Positions 47,962-58,777 of a stretch of 64,000 nt of DNA are shown here, piece after piece; position 1 is the stretch's first letter, and every line of letters begins with the position of its first letter. The notes beneath the pieces are model-generated. The model did no database searches, was not told the origin of the DNA, and worked only from the letters and a program-made list of their open reading frames with translations. A program made the translations under genes and the position numbers. Origin of the DNA: Xenosphaeropsis pyriputrescens (lineage: Eukaryota; Ascomycota; Leotiomycetes; Phacidiales; Phacidiaceae); NCBI GenBank assembly GCA_022609375.1, contig JAGKQE010000011.1:310001-374000 (forward strand). Direction: 5' to 3'.

Positions 47962-48868
47962 TTTTGCGTGATTGGAGTTTGTGAATGCAAACTCGTTTCT
48001 CGATCGGTTTGAAAAGTGTGCTGGCTTAGAAAGAGCTGGGTGGAATGGGTAGTATGAAGAGTATGCCTTGTATTCTGAGAATGATGAGGATGTTGAATGG
48101 GACCCCATGCTCTACTTATACTAATTCGTTCCACACACTCTATACCATAGTTGTGCTAACTAGAAAATTGCGGAGTCTAGTAGGACAACCAAACATTCAG
48201 GACAGCGTCAATTAAGACAGTTGTTGAAAGGGCAAGATGCAGCAATGCAGACCGCCGGTTGGACAGAATGGACAGAGATGCAAATTCCGAGTATTACTTG
48301 CCTAACGAAAGTATTCAGGAACTCAAAGGAAAAGAAAGAAACCAGTTCTCTCAATGGTGTTTGTTGCCAGCGTGGGATAGTAAGAAATAGACATACCTGA
48401 CTGCTTAACTACTCCTGAAGATGTCAAATCCATTCATGAAATCCACTGTAGTATTCCGGCTTGGTTGCTTTTAGTTCTATGAATTCTCATTGCTTCATGT
48501 GCATCATGTTGGATTCTTTTCGAACATCAAAACGGGGAAATTGTTTGCTTGAAATGTGTGACGACAAGATACACGAATTGAGGGATTGCAATTAAGATAC
48601 AAACAAGGAGCTGTGAAGGAATCTGTGCAGGAGATCTGTGGTATGGAAGATAAGATAAGATGCGATGAGGGGCGTCGGTTGACATCCTTCAGATCTCATG
48701 AACCTGCATCATCCCGCCCAGATCTCGATCTTAGCGCCCTTTCTTCTAAAAAGTGCCAAAACGTGTGACGTCGTTGACTCTGCATAGTTTTGCCGCGTAG
48801 TTGAAGTCATTCAGCAATAAAAAGTTCTGCGGTGATTTCATGAAGAAAACAGAAAAATAACCCCTTGA
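47962..48868. promoter_or_regulatory. Divergent promoter region, 156-aa protein / UVE1
   Basis: About 900 bp between divergent starts. It has a TATA-like TATAAG for the leftward gene near 48,116-48,121 and, at 48721-48730, GATCTCGATC, a near match to paired GATC light-response sites. No separate gene. Confidence 0.4.
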
Positions 48869-51514
48869 ATGTTTCTTTCTCGTTTTCAAAAGCTGCGGAC
48901 CAGCAGATCATTATTGCCAGTTATACAGAAGGTCTTTTCATTATCATTGTCAACAAGCTCAAATGCCTTGCGGTTGAAATCAGCCTCACATCATTCATTG
49001 CTTCTCAAAAGTTCCAGTCTTGCCACAATGCCTCCCAAACGAAAGAGATCATCTCTAGCTGCAGCTATACCTTCGGATTCTGCAAGTATCCCAATACTGC
49101 CACCACCCAAAGCTGTAGGATCGGGGAAAAGTGCTGTCAAAGCGCCTCGCCAGAATAGCCGTCGTGGAAAGGTAGATACCAACCCAGATCATAACTCAGA
49201 TATTCTGGATGATCCCGTTGCACTGCGGGCTTCCCCAGATGCAGATGAATTGGGTGAAGCTCTGGATGTGTCCAAAATCGCACCTCCCATCAAGGGAATA
49301 AAGAATGAAGCTGGAAGCCAATCTCCGCTGCCAGAATTGGAATCACCAGGAGCTACACCAGCCAAGAAGCAGAGGAAGCAACCCACAAAAAGTTCTGCGT
49401 CGGCAAAAAAGGGCTCTGATGAAATCAAAGCTTTTATAAAGGAACAGGCGGCGAAAAAGAAAGCAGAAACCTCAGTTGTAAAGGAGGATGATGAGGATGA
49501 ATGGGACAAGAGGCAGGATCCAGATGGTGATGAAGAGGGTCTTGCAGAGGATATTGATGCTGTAAAGGCTGCTGCTTCAAGACCCCCACCTGTGCACAGC
49601 GACTATTTACCTCTTCCTTGGAAGGGCAGGATTGGTTATGTAAGTAATTCAATGAGTATTTTCAAGCTGTCAACCCTCAATCTAGCCTTTCGATGTACCT
49701 AAAAGCGTTTAAAGACAGTGTCTGAGAATCTGAGGGCTTACTAACACAACGGCTTATAGGCATGTCTGAATACCTACCTTCGATCCTCCAATCCACCAGT
49801 CTTCAGCTCTCGAACATGCAGAATCGCATCTATCCTTGAACATCGCCACCCTCTCCAAGACCCATCCCAGCCTGAGCATGCAAGTAAGAATCGACCCGAT
49901 AAAACAAAACCTGCGGATGTGGAACGAGGCCAAAGATATGTTGAAGAGTTGGGAGTGGCAAATGCACGAGACATGATTAAGATGATTCGCTGGAATGATA
50001 AGTACAATATAAAGTTTTTGAGATTGAGTTCAGAAGCTTTCCCATTTGCTTCTCACGAGGTTTATGGGTATAAGCTAGCTCCCTTCGCCACAGAGGTTTT
50101 GGCCGAGGTTGGAAAAGTGGCAGCAGAGTTAGGACATCGATTGACGACGCACCCTGGGCAGGTAAGCAAGGAATTCGCTATTCATGGATTCCCTGAGAAT
50201 AACTGCTGATTCGCTCTTTTCGTTTAGTTTACTCAATTGGGCTCTCCTCGCCAGAGTGTCATTGACAATGCCATCAGGGATCTTACGTACCACGACGAGA
50301 TGCTTTCCCTTCTGAAGATGCCACCACAAGAAGATCGTAACGCTGTCATGATCCTTCATCTCGGAGGAACTTTTGGGGACAAGGCTGCTACTGTTGACCG
50401 GTTCCGCGAGAATTACAAGAAGCTTCCACAGTCGGTCAAGAATAGGTTGGTGCTAGAGAATGACGATGTCAGTTGGACTGTGCATGATCTTCTACCTATT
50501 TGCGAAGAGCTCAACATCCCAATGGTCCTTGATTATCATCATAACAACATTATGTTTGATTCTACTCAAATTCGTGAAGGCACAAAGGATATCATGGATC
50601 TTTATCCACGCATCAAGGCTACTTGGGATAGGAAAGGTATCAAGCAGAAGATGCATTACAGTGAGCCCACACCCCAGGCTATTACGGGTCGCCAACGGAG
50701 GAAACATAATCCTCGACCAGCAACTCTCCCTCCTTGTGCTTCTGATATGGATCTTATGATCGAAGCCAAGGACAAGGAACAAGCTGTTTTTGAACTCATG
50801 CGTACATTCAAGCTTCCTGGCTGGAACACCTTCAACGATGTTATTCCATACGAACGAGATGACGATAACAAGCCAATACCCAAGAAAGCAAAGAAGAAGA
50901 CGAAGAAGCAAATTGCTGACGAGATCGAAGAGTTTGGGAAGGAATTGAGCGAAGAAGAAGACCCGTTAAAGGTTGAAATCCCTGACGACGAGATAGGAAT
51001 GGGAGGATCACAGAATAGAGTCTACTGGCCACCAGGGATGGAGGAATATCTGCGGCCCAAGAAGAGAGAAATCAAGAAGAAAGCTGGCGCAGACGACAAA
51101 TCTGCTTCCACACCAGCAAACTTTGAAGCTCGATTAGTTGCTACAAGACAAGCTAGAAGGGCTATACCAGAGGATTTTAAAGAGAGGGTAGCAGCTGCAG
51201 CGACCATTGGCGACATGGCAGGTTTAGTTGATGAAATGAAGACTGCCACCGCTGCAGATGAGGATGGCAGGGAGGATATAAAGCCGGTTGTCAAGAAAAT
51301 TGCACCGAAGAAGGCCTCTGCCAAAAGGGGTAAAGTGAAAGATGTTCCCACGCCTAGTGCAACGGATCATGAGGACGAGGATTTGAGCATGCCTGATTTG
51401 TCGGATGACCAGGCGGTTCCTGTCAGCACATCGAAGGTACCTGCGAGGCAGAGCGGGAGGCGGAAAGCGAACGGGGTCAGTTATAAGGAGGATGTAGATA
51501 GCGATTTGGAGTAG
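48869..51514 (+). CDS. UVE1: UV-damage endonuclease Uve1 (UVDE)
   Basis: Three exons: 48869-49639, 49760-50161 and 50228-51514, giving 819 aa from the first ATG or 766 aa from the in-frame ATG at 49028. It nicks DNA 5' of UV photoproducts and other lesions, starting a repair route independent of nucleotide excision repair. The UvsE/UVDE TIM-barrel starts at GRIGYACLNTYLR (about 253). It contains LRLSSEAFPFASHE, HRLTTHPGQFTQLGSP, MILHLGGTFGDKA, LVLENDDVSW, PMVLDYHHN and KMHYSEP, which carry the His/Glu/Asp metal ligands. The domain is preceded by a basic/acidic nuclear-type region and followed by a long Lys/Glu-rich tail with KKAKKKTKKQ. The first 53 residues are rich in Ser, Leu, Arg and Lys with no acidic residue, like a mitochondrial presequence, suggesting two isoforms. 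Confidence 0.95.
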
Positions 51515-52365
51515 TTATCAAGTATCGTAAGAATGTAACGTTTTCACCCATGTTGGCAGACATATCACTTGGCACGTTTCACTCATTACTTCAAAATCGT
51601 AACAATGCCCAACGAGCAACTGAGAACTTACCTCTACGCATCAGCTATTTAACGGCTAATCTTTTTGGCTGCTCATCCTCAACAGCCATTAGTTCGAGCC
51701 GTCAAATCCATGGCCTGGCGATTAATCCCTAGTTCTCTATCTCAAGTGTACGTCAATTACTTGCCTCACACCTCGTCATCATTCACCATCTCGTCAGTTA
51801 TCATAGATGCCATCATTAGTACCTTCGCCGTTATAAGCTATTTATACACGTACTTCTTCGACGGAAATGGAAAAAAACGTATGTCTTCGGGTTAACGTGA
51901 GTGGACCAGCGAGATCATGGTTTCTAGCGTTGCTGGATGTATGAAATTTGCATGAGGGTGAGATATTTGTCTCTTTTCAGTAGTGAGAGCAAATGTGCTG
52001 CTTGGTTGCTTATATTCGACTTGGGCCGTTGTGGGAACCCAAGCTGTTGAGAGTAACTGAGCGGGTGTGGATAACTGAATGACTTTGAATAACTAGGCTA
52101 CCATTGATGGTTAAGCTAGTGCAAATAATTACGCTATCAAGTATAGGGGAATAGCAAGTATCCTGAGCTATAGGACTAAGTTATATATTAGTTTCTAAGG
52201 AACTAATGATTGGTGGAATTTGATGTAAAAAGGGTTTAGAGAGCTATGTTCCTATAGGCTATACTCCTTAGACATTTGTACGCACTTGCAAGATTTAGTA
52301 ACAGATTGTGAGCTGAAACAATCAACAAAATCAAATCACATCTATTCTTTTTATTCTAAAGCGTT
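51515..52365. other. Convergent intergenic region with 18-bp repeats
   Basis: About 850 bp between the UVE1 and permease stops. From 52,042 it contains 18-bp repeat units (annotated separately). A 76-codon frame near 51,665 begins with TTG, not ATG, and is not supported. Confidence 0.45.
52042..52167. repeat. Degenerate 18-bp tandem-repeat element, copy F
   Basis: At least six units in exact 18-bp register: AGCTGTTGAGAGTAACTG, AGCGGGTGTGGATAACTG, AATGACTTTGAATAACTA, GGCTACCATTGATGGTTA, AGCTAGTGCAAATAATTA and CGCTATCAAGTATAGGGG, with weaker units beyond. The orientation matches the 27.9-kb copy. I could not find the terminal inverted repeats, so it is probably an eroded copy. Confidence 0.6.
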
Positions 52366-54057
52366 TTAAGTAAATGCACCCTTCAATTTTGCAGCCCATC
52401 CAACATGGATAGGTGCTGGCTCTTCAGCGTCGATCACATCTTGCAGGCCACTCGTGAGATCAACAGCCATGCTGTCATGAGCCCACTTATCATTTCTTCC
52501 CCAAACGACCTTGTGGACGCCAAAGATCACCAAGAATAGGGGAATGCCGACATAAGCAGTGAGGAAGGAAGAAGCTGAGAAGCGGCCTGGGAAAAAGACG
52601 CTGAAACCGTTGATGAGAGTGAGCATGGTGAAGAAGATCATGGAGACCCAGGCTCCCCACGGCTGTGTCCAGGAACGGAAAGGCATGTCGTGCACGCCCT
52701 GGGCATTGCAGGCTTTGCGGAACCGCAGGTAGATGATGCAGCAGCAGATCCAGGAGATGAACCCGGAGGTGTTGGTGAGGTTTACGAACCACGTAAAGAC
52801 AACGGATCCAGAATTGGCACAGTTGAGATAGGCAAGAGCACAGAAGGCAGAGGACGCAGCAACAGCGTAATATGGTACTCCGCGCTTAGAGCATGTCTTG
52901 AAGATAGCTGGTGCATTGCCAGCGACAGCAAGCGAATACAAACTTCGAGAAGACATGTAGAGGAAGGAGTTTCCGGAGGACCAGGCTGAAGTGATGATCA
53001 CAGCATTGATGACTGAGCCGAGCCCGCGAATGCCTGCGTCTGCAATGCCAACAACGAACGCAGATGACTTGGCACCAACACCACCCTCGGTGAGACGAGC
53101 ATCGTTGAAAGGGCAGATTATTCCGATAGCCAGGACGGAGCCGATGTAGAACACGATAAGGCGTGTGAAATAGCGCTTCGCGGCTATAGGAAGATTGCGG
53201 CGAGGATTCACCATCTCACCACCAGTGACAACGAGGAGTTCGGGTGCGAACGTGAAGGGGAAAGCCGACGACACAAGTGTTCCCACGAAAGCGATAAAGC
53301 GTCCTGTAGACCCTGTACCAAGCCAAACATTCGTTGCACCTGGATCCTTCCAGTAACGGAAGCCGAGAATTCCATTTTGCTTTGGACCACCACCCCAGAA
53401 AAGGATGAAGGACAAAAGCAAGAGACCGATCATCATGAAAACTTTAAGACTTGCGAACCCTTTGATGCATCAGTACTAAAATTGATATAGGTATGAAGAG
53501 GAGTACTCACAGAATTCGGTTTCGCCATAGTATTCGACGGGCAGGAGGTTGAGTCCCACAATGACTATGATGAAAATCGTGATCCAAACAGCAATATTGA
53601 CCGGCGAATTCCAATATTCAATAACCACACCAGCAGCAGTGATCTCAAAGGGAATCAAGATGCCCAGACTATACCAGTATAGTATTCCCATCGAAACACC
53701 AAGACTATTCGAAACGTTCCGGTGAGCATAATAACTCATTGTTCCACCAGCAACTGGGAGGTAGGCGGCGACCTCGATGATACCCGTGACGACGAAGTAC
53801 ACCACGGCACTGAGTATTATATAGGCGAGTAGGATAAACGCTGGACCACCTCGAGCAAGAGTGGCCCCCGATCCGACGAAGAGACCGGTGCCAATTGTTC
53901 CTCCTAGGGCAATCATCTGGGCATGTCGAGCTTTGAGACCCCGTTTGGTCTGATCGGTGGTGATGGTGTCGCTCGTCGCCAATTCCGTGTCCCTCTCGGA
54001 GGAGGGAACGTGTTTCTCATCTTGAGAATTGGCCTCGTAGGCTTGGTTAACTCCCAT
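52366..54057 (-). CDS. Amino-acid permease (YAT family)
   Basis: Two exons: 54057-53511 and 53459-52366, giving 546 aa. It is a plasma-membrane H+-coupled amino-acid uptake carrier of the APC superfamily. A hydrophilic cytosolic N-terminus of about 45 residues leads into the consensus RHAQMIALGGTIGTGLFVGSG, then about twelve transmembrane helices. The central FAPELLVVTGGEMVNPRRNLP is the family's E-x-x-NPRR block. Splicing restores EFWFASLKV, which is typical of yeast amino-acid transporters. The first true ATG is 54057; an upstream TTG is not used. The C-terminus ends VGWAAKLKGAFT. Substrate range cannot be told from sequence. Confidence 0.93.
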
Positions 54058-54519
54058 CTTCGACAATTGGGCAAGGGAAATAGGAGAAGAGGAGGAGGAA
54101 TGAAGCTGTGGCTGAACTTGGGATTGGCAATGTACTTGACAAGGGAAAGCACAAATAGAGAAGGAAAAGTGGGAGACGAGAAATACTTATTGAAGATTTA
54201 CATGCATACAAAGTCACACATAGGTAGTGTAACAATGTAAGAAGAGGAGAGCTGAGAGCTGAGAGCTGAGTGTACATACTTTGCCTCCACAAGAGGGATT
54301 GCCCAGATACACAAGCCTGGGCAGACGATAAGCAGGATAAGTGTTGCCAAAGTTGGGGGACCGGGGCAGGGACGATAACAATGCTAGAATACAAGTATGT
54401 ACACAAAAACACCCGTATGCAACGGGGTTCGATGAGCTGATTCGGTATAGAAGCTTTGACGGGTGGATAAGGATCGAGTGTGACAAACTGTGTACCTGAA
54501 AATACATATATACAAGTAG

Positions 54520-54692
54520 TCTTGAATAGTTGGACGGATTTGAATGATTCAATCACGCTTGATAACCAAGTGACTTTCAACAATTCTACTGCTTTAAATT
54601 ATTTTACAGCTTTGAACAACTGTGGAGCTCTGAACGGTTTCGTTGCTCTGGATAATCCTACAACTTTTCATTATAGAAGATCTGGGCGAATA
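54520..54692. mobile_element. 18-bp-repeat element with one terminal repeat, copy C
   Basis: Five 18-bp units in exact register: ACTTTCAACAATTCTACT, GCTTTAAATTATTTTACA, GCTTTGAACAACTGTGGA, GCTCTGAACGGTTTCGTT and GCTCTGGATAATCCTACA. A sixth, ACTTTTCATTATAGAAGA, runs into the right terminal repeat. Read inward on the other strand, that end is TATTCGCCCAGATCTTCTAT, nearly the consensus. The left end is not recognisable, so the copy is probably truncated. Orientation is opposite to copies A, B and F. Confidence 0.6.
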
Positions 54693-55157
54693 CTATATCG
54701 AACCTCTATACTGTTGGTACTGATTAATGCACAAGGCGATATAATTTTGTGGAAGTATATAGGTATATAGTGCGTACTGTACTCCATAAAAACAAGTAAA
54801 TACGAGCAAATCTCATCCCACAGAGTAAGGTAGAACTACATACATATGTACAGCAACCAGTCCTTCTCAAATGCGGTTCTTCCAGATCTTCAATGCTGGG
54901 GATACGGTTTGCCCTTAATGCTTTAACTCGTTGCTCCCAAACGCCCAGATCTGCGGAGCGACTCGGCTTTGATAAGGACAGCGATGTGTCTTCCTGTGAT
55001 CCGTGATCCGTGATTCGTGAATGTTCCTGCCAAGGTGAATTGCCAAGAGAATGGAAGTGAAGAGGAAATGTTGCACCTTTCTCCGCAGATAAGATGGCTT
55101 TCGATTTTGCTGCCTCAAATGAGAGGCCTTTCTGCCACTAATCTCAGGCTGTCAATC

Positions 55158-55351
55158 TACTCGCCCATATCTATCTTCCTTCCATGATGAGACTATCCAA
55201 AGATACAGATACAGTTTGAATAGCTGGGTGACTTTGAATAATTCTACCACTCTCAAGCACTGCACACTGCACATGTTTCAAATGGTTTTGTCGTTTGAGT
55301 AACCTCACAAATTTCAATGACTGATCCCGTCATGGAAGATCCGGGTGAGTA
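55158..55351. mobile_element. MITE-like element with 18-bp interior repeats, copy D
   Basis: 194 bp. The left end TACTCGCCCATATCT is followed after a short insertion by CTTCCATGATGAGA. The right end, read inward on the other strand, is TACTCACCCGGATCTTCCAT, almost exactly the consensus. The interior includes GACTTTGAATAATTCTACCA and, near the right end, the block AATTTCAATGAC shared with copies B and E. TCAAT lies one base outside each end (55152-55156 and 55353-55357), a possible target-site duplication. Same orientation as copy C. Confidence 0.6.
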
Positions 55352-55678
55352 TTCAATATCTGCTCACGAGAATGTCAATGTCACGATTCAGACAACGACG
55401 AAAATATTTGAGAAGCAAAACGTATACGTGTTAGTTTTATCCTCTTATTCTTCCTCTCCCGGTTTCTCTGAAGATAACTATATCCCATGCAAAACGCCTG
55501 TACTCACAAAAATTCTCCAGACGGCATGCCTCTCTCGTCATGGGGTTGAGAGCGGCGGGTTAATTATCATGGCTCTTTATCAAGCCTTTTAATCCCCTTT
55601 CTCAAGAAATTAGGGCAACCCTCTCCTACTCACACGCATTCTGGCGTCATGGGCGCTTACAATGCCATCATGATCAAG

Positions 55679-56797
55679 CTAATTGTTCCTCTCTGCGGAC
55701 GGGAACCCAAAGTTATCTGTTGAAGCTGGGCTTTCACGTTGTTGCTCAGCTGGAGTTTGGACTCTAGACCATGCGTTGGGTCGTTGTGATCCCGCGGGAG
55801 GGCTTGTTCTCTGCAGCTGCTGCTGTTGACGAATTCTGTCCCAAGCAGATCCAGATGGTTGTGTGGGTTTTACGCCGCTTCCTGCGCTTGGAGACGCGTT
55901 GTCGAAGCCGTCATTGAATGTGTCCGTATTCGATTGCGATCTTGCGTTTGGGTGCGTGCGCTCAGCGGATTCCCGTATCTCCTCATCCGTCAGCATACCC
56001 CCATTGTCTAATTGCTCTTTTGTCCTTCGAGACTCCTCATTCACAGCCAGCAATGAATCGTCGGAACCATTTCCTCCTGTGGGACTCGCATCATCAACGT
56101 TTCTAGTCTGCCCCTTCCATACCTTTGCCTCACCAGGGCGCTGTACACTGTTTTGAGCACGAGACTGATTCGCAGTCTTCGCTCTGTTCGTAATGGCTTC
56201 CATCAAAGGCTTCAATCGCGGATCTCTCATTTCACCAATAGCGCAAACGGATGCTGCGTAACTGCTGAATAGGACTGAACCAACGAAATATCCGACAGCA
56301 GCATACGCGCTTCCTCTCAAACCATGCCATGCTTTTTGTGCTGCGTTCCCACTAAACCATTTTATCTTGTCGGATGGGAAGGCATTGACGTTCATCCGCG
56401 CGAGATCAGGTGTAAAGAAGGGAAATTTGTAAGTGGATATTGTAGTTTGCGTCCGATAAATCCCAGCAACCATACCCAAGGGCGGCCCGACTGAGTTGAT
56501 TGCCATCGATTTGGCAGACCAATATCCAAGAGCTTCCACCTCCTCCTGGTGCAAGTTGCGTCCCATAACCTGTGTCGAGGTGATAACCTGCCGCTGAATT
56601 ATAGTTTGCAAGAACTTAGGAGTGTAACCAAAGAGCGGTCCCAATACAGGAAGAGGTTTTGGCCATGTGCTGGCATCGACTTTCATAGCACTCGGGTCGG
56701 GCGACGAACCGGTAGCATATGGGTCCTCATCGGATTGCGGCGCACCAGCATCGTTGAAACTGTCCGCGGTGGGGTCGGAGGCATTCTCGAGAACCAT
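55679..56797 (-). CDS. Unrecognised fungal protein with hydrophobic segments and a disordered tail
   Basis: A single exon of 372 aa from the ATG at 56797; the frame is open further upstream, but only with non-ATG codons. I do not recognise the family. After an acidic, Ser/Asp-rich start, the conserved-looking part spans about 40-200. It contains WPKPLPVLGPLFGYTPKFLQ, then GYWSAKSMAINSVGPPLGMVAGIYR (a likely membrane or hairpin segment), and then a second hydrophobic stretch GSAYAAVGYFVGSVLFSSYA. This suggests a small bitopic or hairpin membrane protein, for example of mitochondria or ER, but that is inference. Residues 210-372 are polar and Gln/Ser/Pro-rich, probably disordered, with RIRQQQQLQR. 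No signal peptide. Confidence 0.75.
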   Translation of the reverse strand: MVLENASDPTADSFNDAGAPQSDEDPYATGSSPDPSAMKVDASTWPKPLPVLGPLFGYTPKFLQTIIQRQVITSTQVMGRNLHQEEVEALGYWSAKSMAINSVGPPLGMVAGIYRTQTTISTYKFPFFTPDLARMNVNAFPSDKIKWFSGNAAQKAWHGLRGSAYAAVGYFVGSVLFSSYAASVCAIGEMRDPRLKPLMEAITNRAKTANQSRAQNSVQRPGEAKVWKGQTRNVDDASPTGGNGSDDSLLAVNEESRRTKEQLDNGGMLTDEEIRESAERTHPNARSQSNTDTFNDGFDNASPSAGSGVKPTQPSGSAWDRIRQQQQLQRTSPPAGSQRPNAWSRVQTPAEQQRESPASTDNFGFPSAERNN

Positions 56798-58266
56798 TGT
56801 AAGCTGTGGAATTCGATGGTCGTGATTTTGAGCTTGGTGAGATGATGAGCTGACGTAGTAAACAACTGAGATGGCAGGGTAAGAGCTTGGAATTGATCGT
56901 AAGTACAATAAGATTATCGTCTAGATATCCCTCAGCTCAATGAACCGAGTGCTCGACGAGGGATTATCGTTATATTCGTACAAAGTAATTGAAGATGCTA
57001 TGCAGGAGACACAAGACGTTTCTTGCGTTTCTTGCGGATGAATGGCACTTCGCGGAGCGATGACGCTGTGAAGCTCCTGTGGGGCCCTCGGCCCATAACC
57101 TGACATACCTACTTATGCATGATGTGCACAAATTTATATATCAAAATGCATAAATACTATTTAACTGATTTGAAAAAAACACTTCAATTTTCGGTGACGC
57201 ATGTCAAGAGCCTCTATTGGTGATGTTTATATTGCTCAAATAAACGGATAAAAAATCTAAGATCACAATCTTTTGATATTCTAGATAGAGCTTTCATCAT
57301 ACATACTTATCGAGCCATGGGTCTATCATCATGTGCCCAACGAAATCATTGCGCAACGTCGAAGTGCAAAATCCCAGGACTATAATCCCAAAATCTCTAA
57401 ATGATAAGAGTGAGAAAGTCCATCATCAAAAGACAAAGTGAAAGGCTGTGATTATTACATGTAAAGCCAAGCTTTTACAATAAACAAGGCATTTGCCAGT
57501 CAGTCTCCACACATTTACTGCACGCAAACTCCAGACCGGCAGTAAGATAGCAATCATTTAAGCCGATAAAGGAACAAGACACGGCCGAGGACCGGGCAGT
57601 TCTCATGGACATATCCAACATCCATCCCCAGAAAACTCATAGTTATGGAACAAATGAGAGGGTGTGAAGGCCGCGGGTCCGCACCCCCATCATGCCCCTC
57701 AAAGACACAATCAACGCGTGGTCAGGTGCAACCGGGAGTCATCCGTAGTCGTCGCAGCCAAGAACAAGCCGATACATGCGGTCTGCGGACTCGAATAATC
57801 AGCTGTGATTGGTGCTTTGAGCCTGTGCAACACTCAGCAGCAAAAGCGGACTTCATCTTGCGAGACATCTTCCCCAAGTGCAGCGCGCCCTCGATTACGA
57901 TGCTGGACTATCTGGGGAACGTGGTGTGGGATACTCGGGATTGTGTATGATAAGCAACAGCATATTCTCGATGTCGATTATATGTTTCAGGCATCGGTGT
58001 GGAATGAAGGGTCTGGACTTTGAACGCGGTTGAAAACCTATCGTTTTCAAGTGAAGAGTGTAATACTCTGCCATGAAGTGGTGTGCGGCGGCATTTGATT
58101 GTCAGTTGCTGAGAACATGAGTATGGCCTGCACAGGCTATTTAGGAAAACTCAAGGCCTCGTATTGAAAGATGTTATACATTCTCAAATATCTCATTGCA
58201 CTTGAAACAACCTGACGACTCAATAACTCAACATATACTTCACGACCCCACATCTATACGCTGAGG
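56798..58266. other. Intergenic region
   Basis: About 1.5 kb between two divergently transcribed genes. 57.1-57.5 kb is AT-rich. A 101-codon frame near 57,645 lacks features. No repeat or RNA recognised. Confidence 0.4.
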
Positions 58267-58707
58267 ATGTCTCTTGCAATATTCAACAGGAACCCCTCAA
58301 AGAGACACCGCCACAAAGATGGACGCAGAAGGCACAAGCCAAAAGAAGACGACAGCTCCACCACAAGCTCAAGCACCAGCAGCTCTGCTGTGCCAAAGGA
58401 ATGTCCTATACGCTTCATGCTGACGGCCTTGATCGAGCCGTCGACTACCGAAGAACTTCCTCCAAGGACGGGCTGTCCGCTGAAGCGAGTCAAGCTATCG
58501 CATACAATCCCGCTGTGCGTCTTCGTGATATGCAATATGTGGTTGGTTATTGGAGCGTTACTTGGGATCACAATCGTGAGGTTGAGTGAGATGGGGTGGG
58601 TTGGGATAGGGAGGTTGTGGGATGAGCATAATGGACGGCGTGAGAAGGAGCAGAAGGAGGTAAGGTTTGAGTATAACTTGGCGAACAGTTATCACATGGG
58701 GAAATAG
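58267..58707 (+). CDS. Putative small single-pass membrane protein
   Basis: An uninterrupted 146-codon frame from an ATG. Residues 1-30 are strongly basic (KRHRHKDGRRRHKPK), followed by a Ser/Thr run. A hydrophobic span near 83-105 (LCVFVICNMWLVIGALLGIT) could be one transmembrane helix with the basic end cytosolic. The C-terminus is charged (HNGRREKEQKEVRFE). I do not recognise it. The positive-inside layout argues for a real gene, but no homology is evident. It converges on the AtuA gene, with stops only about 70 bp apart. Confidence 0.4.
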   Translation: MSLAIFNRNPSKRHRHKDGRRRHKPKEDDSSTTSSSTSSSAVPKECPIRFMLTALIEPSTTEELPPRTGCPLKRVKLSHTIPLCVFVICNMWLVIGALLGITIVRLSEMGWVGIGRLWDEHNGRREKEQKEVRFEYNLANSYHMGK

Positions 58708-58777
58708 GGGCTCAAAGGTGGTGGTCTGTTGATGTTTTTGGTAGGAAATGTTGTACTGCACCCTTAACTCTAATCCA

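Larger units (their letters stand above)
54058..55678. other. Intergenic region carrying two 18-bp-repeat elements
   Basis: About 1.6 kb between the permease start and the unrecognised membrane-protein stop. It includes the permease promoter and two repeat elements (annotated separately) only ~470 bp apart. Confidence 0.5.

Noticed and set aside
51665..51895. Small membrane-like frame after UVE1
   Set aside because: The first codon is TTG. A true ATG start would remove the N-terminal part, and nothing is conserved to my eye.
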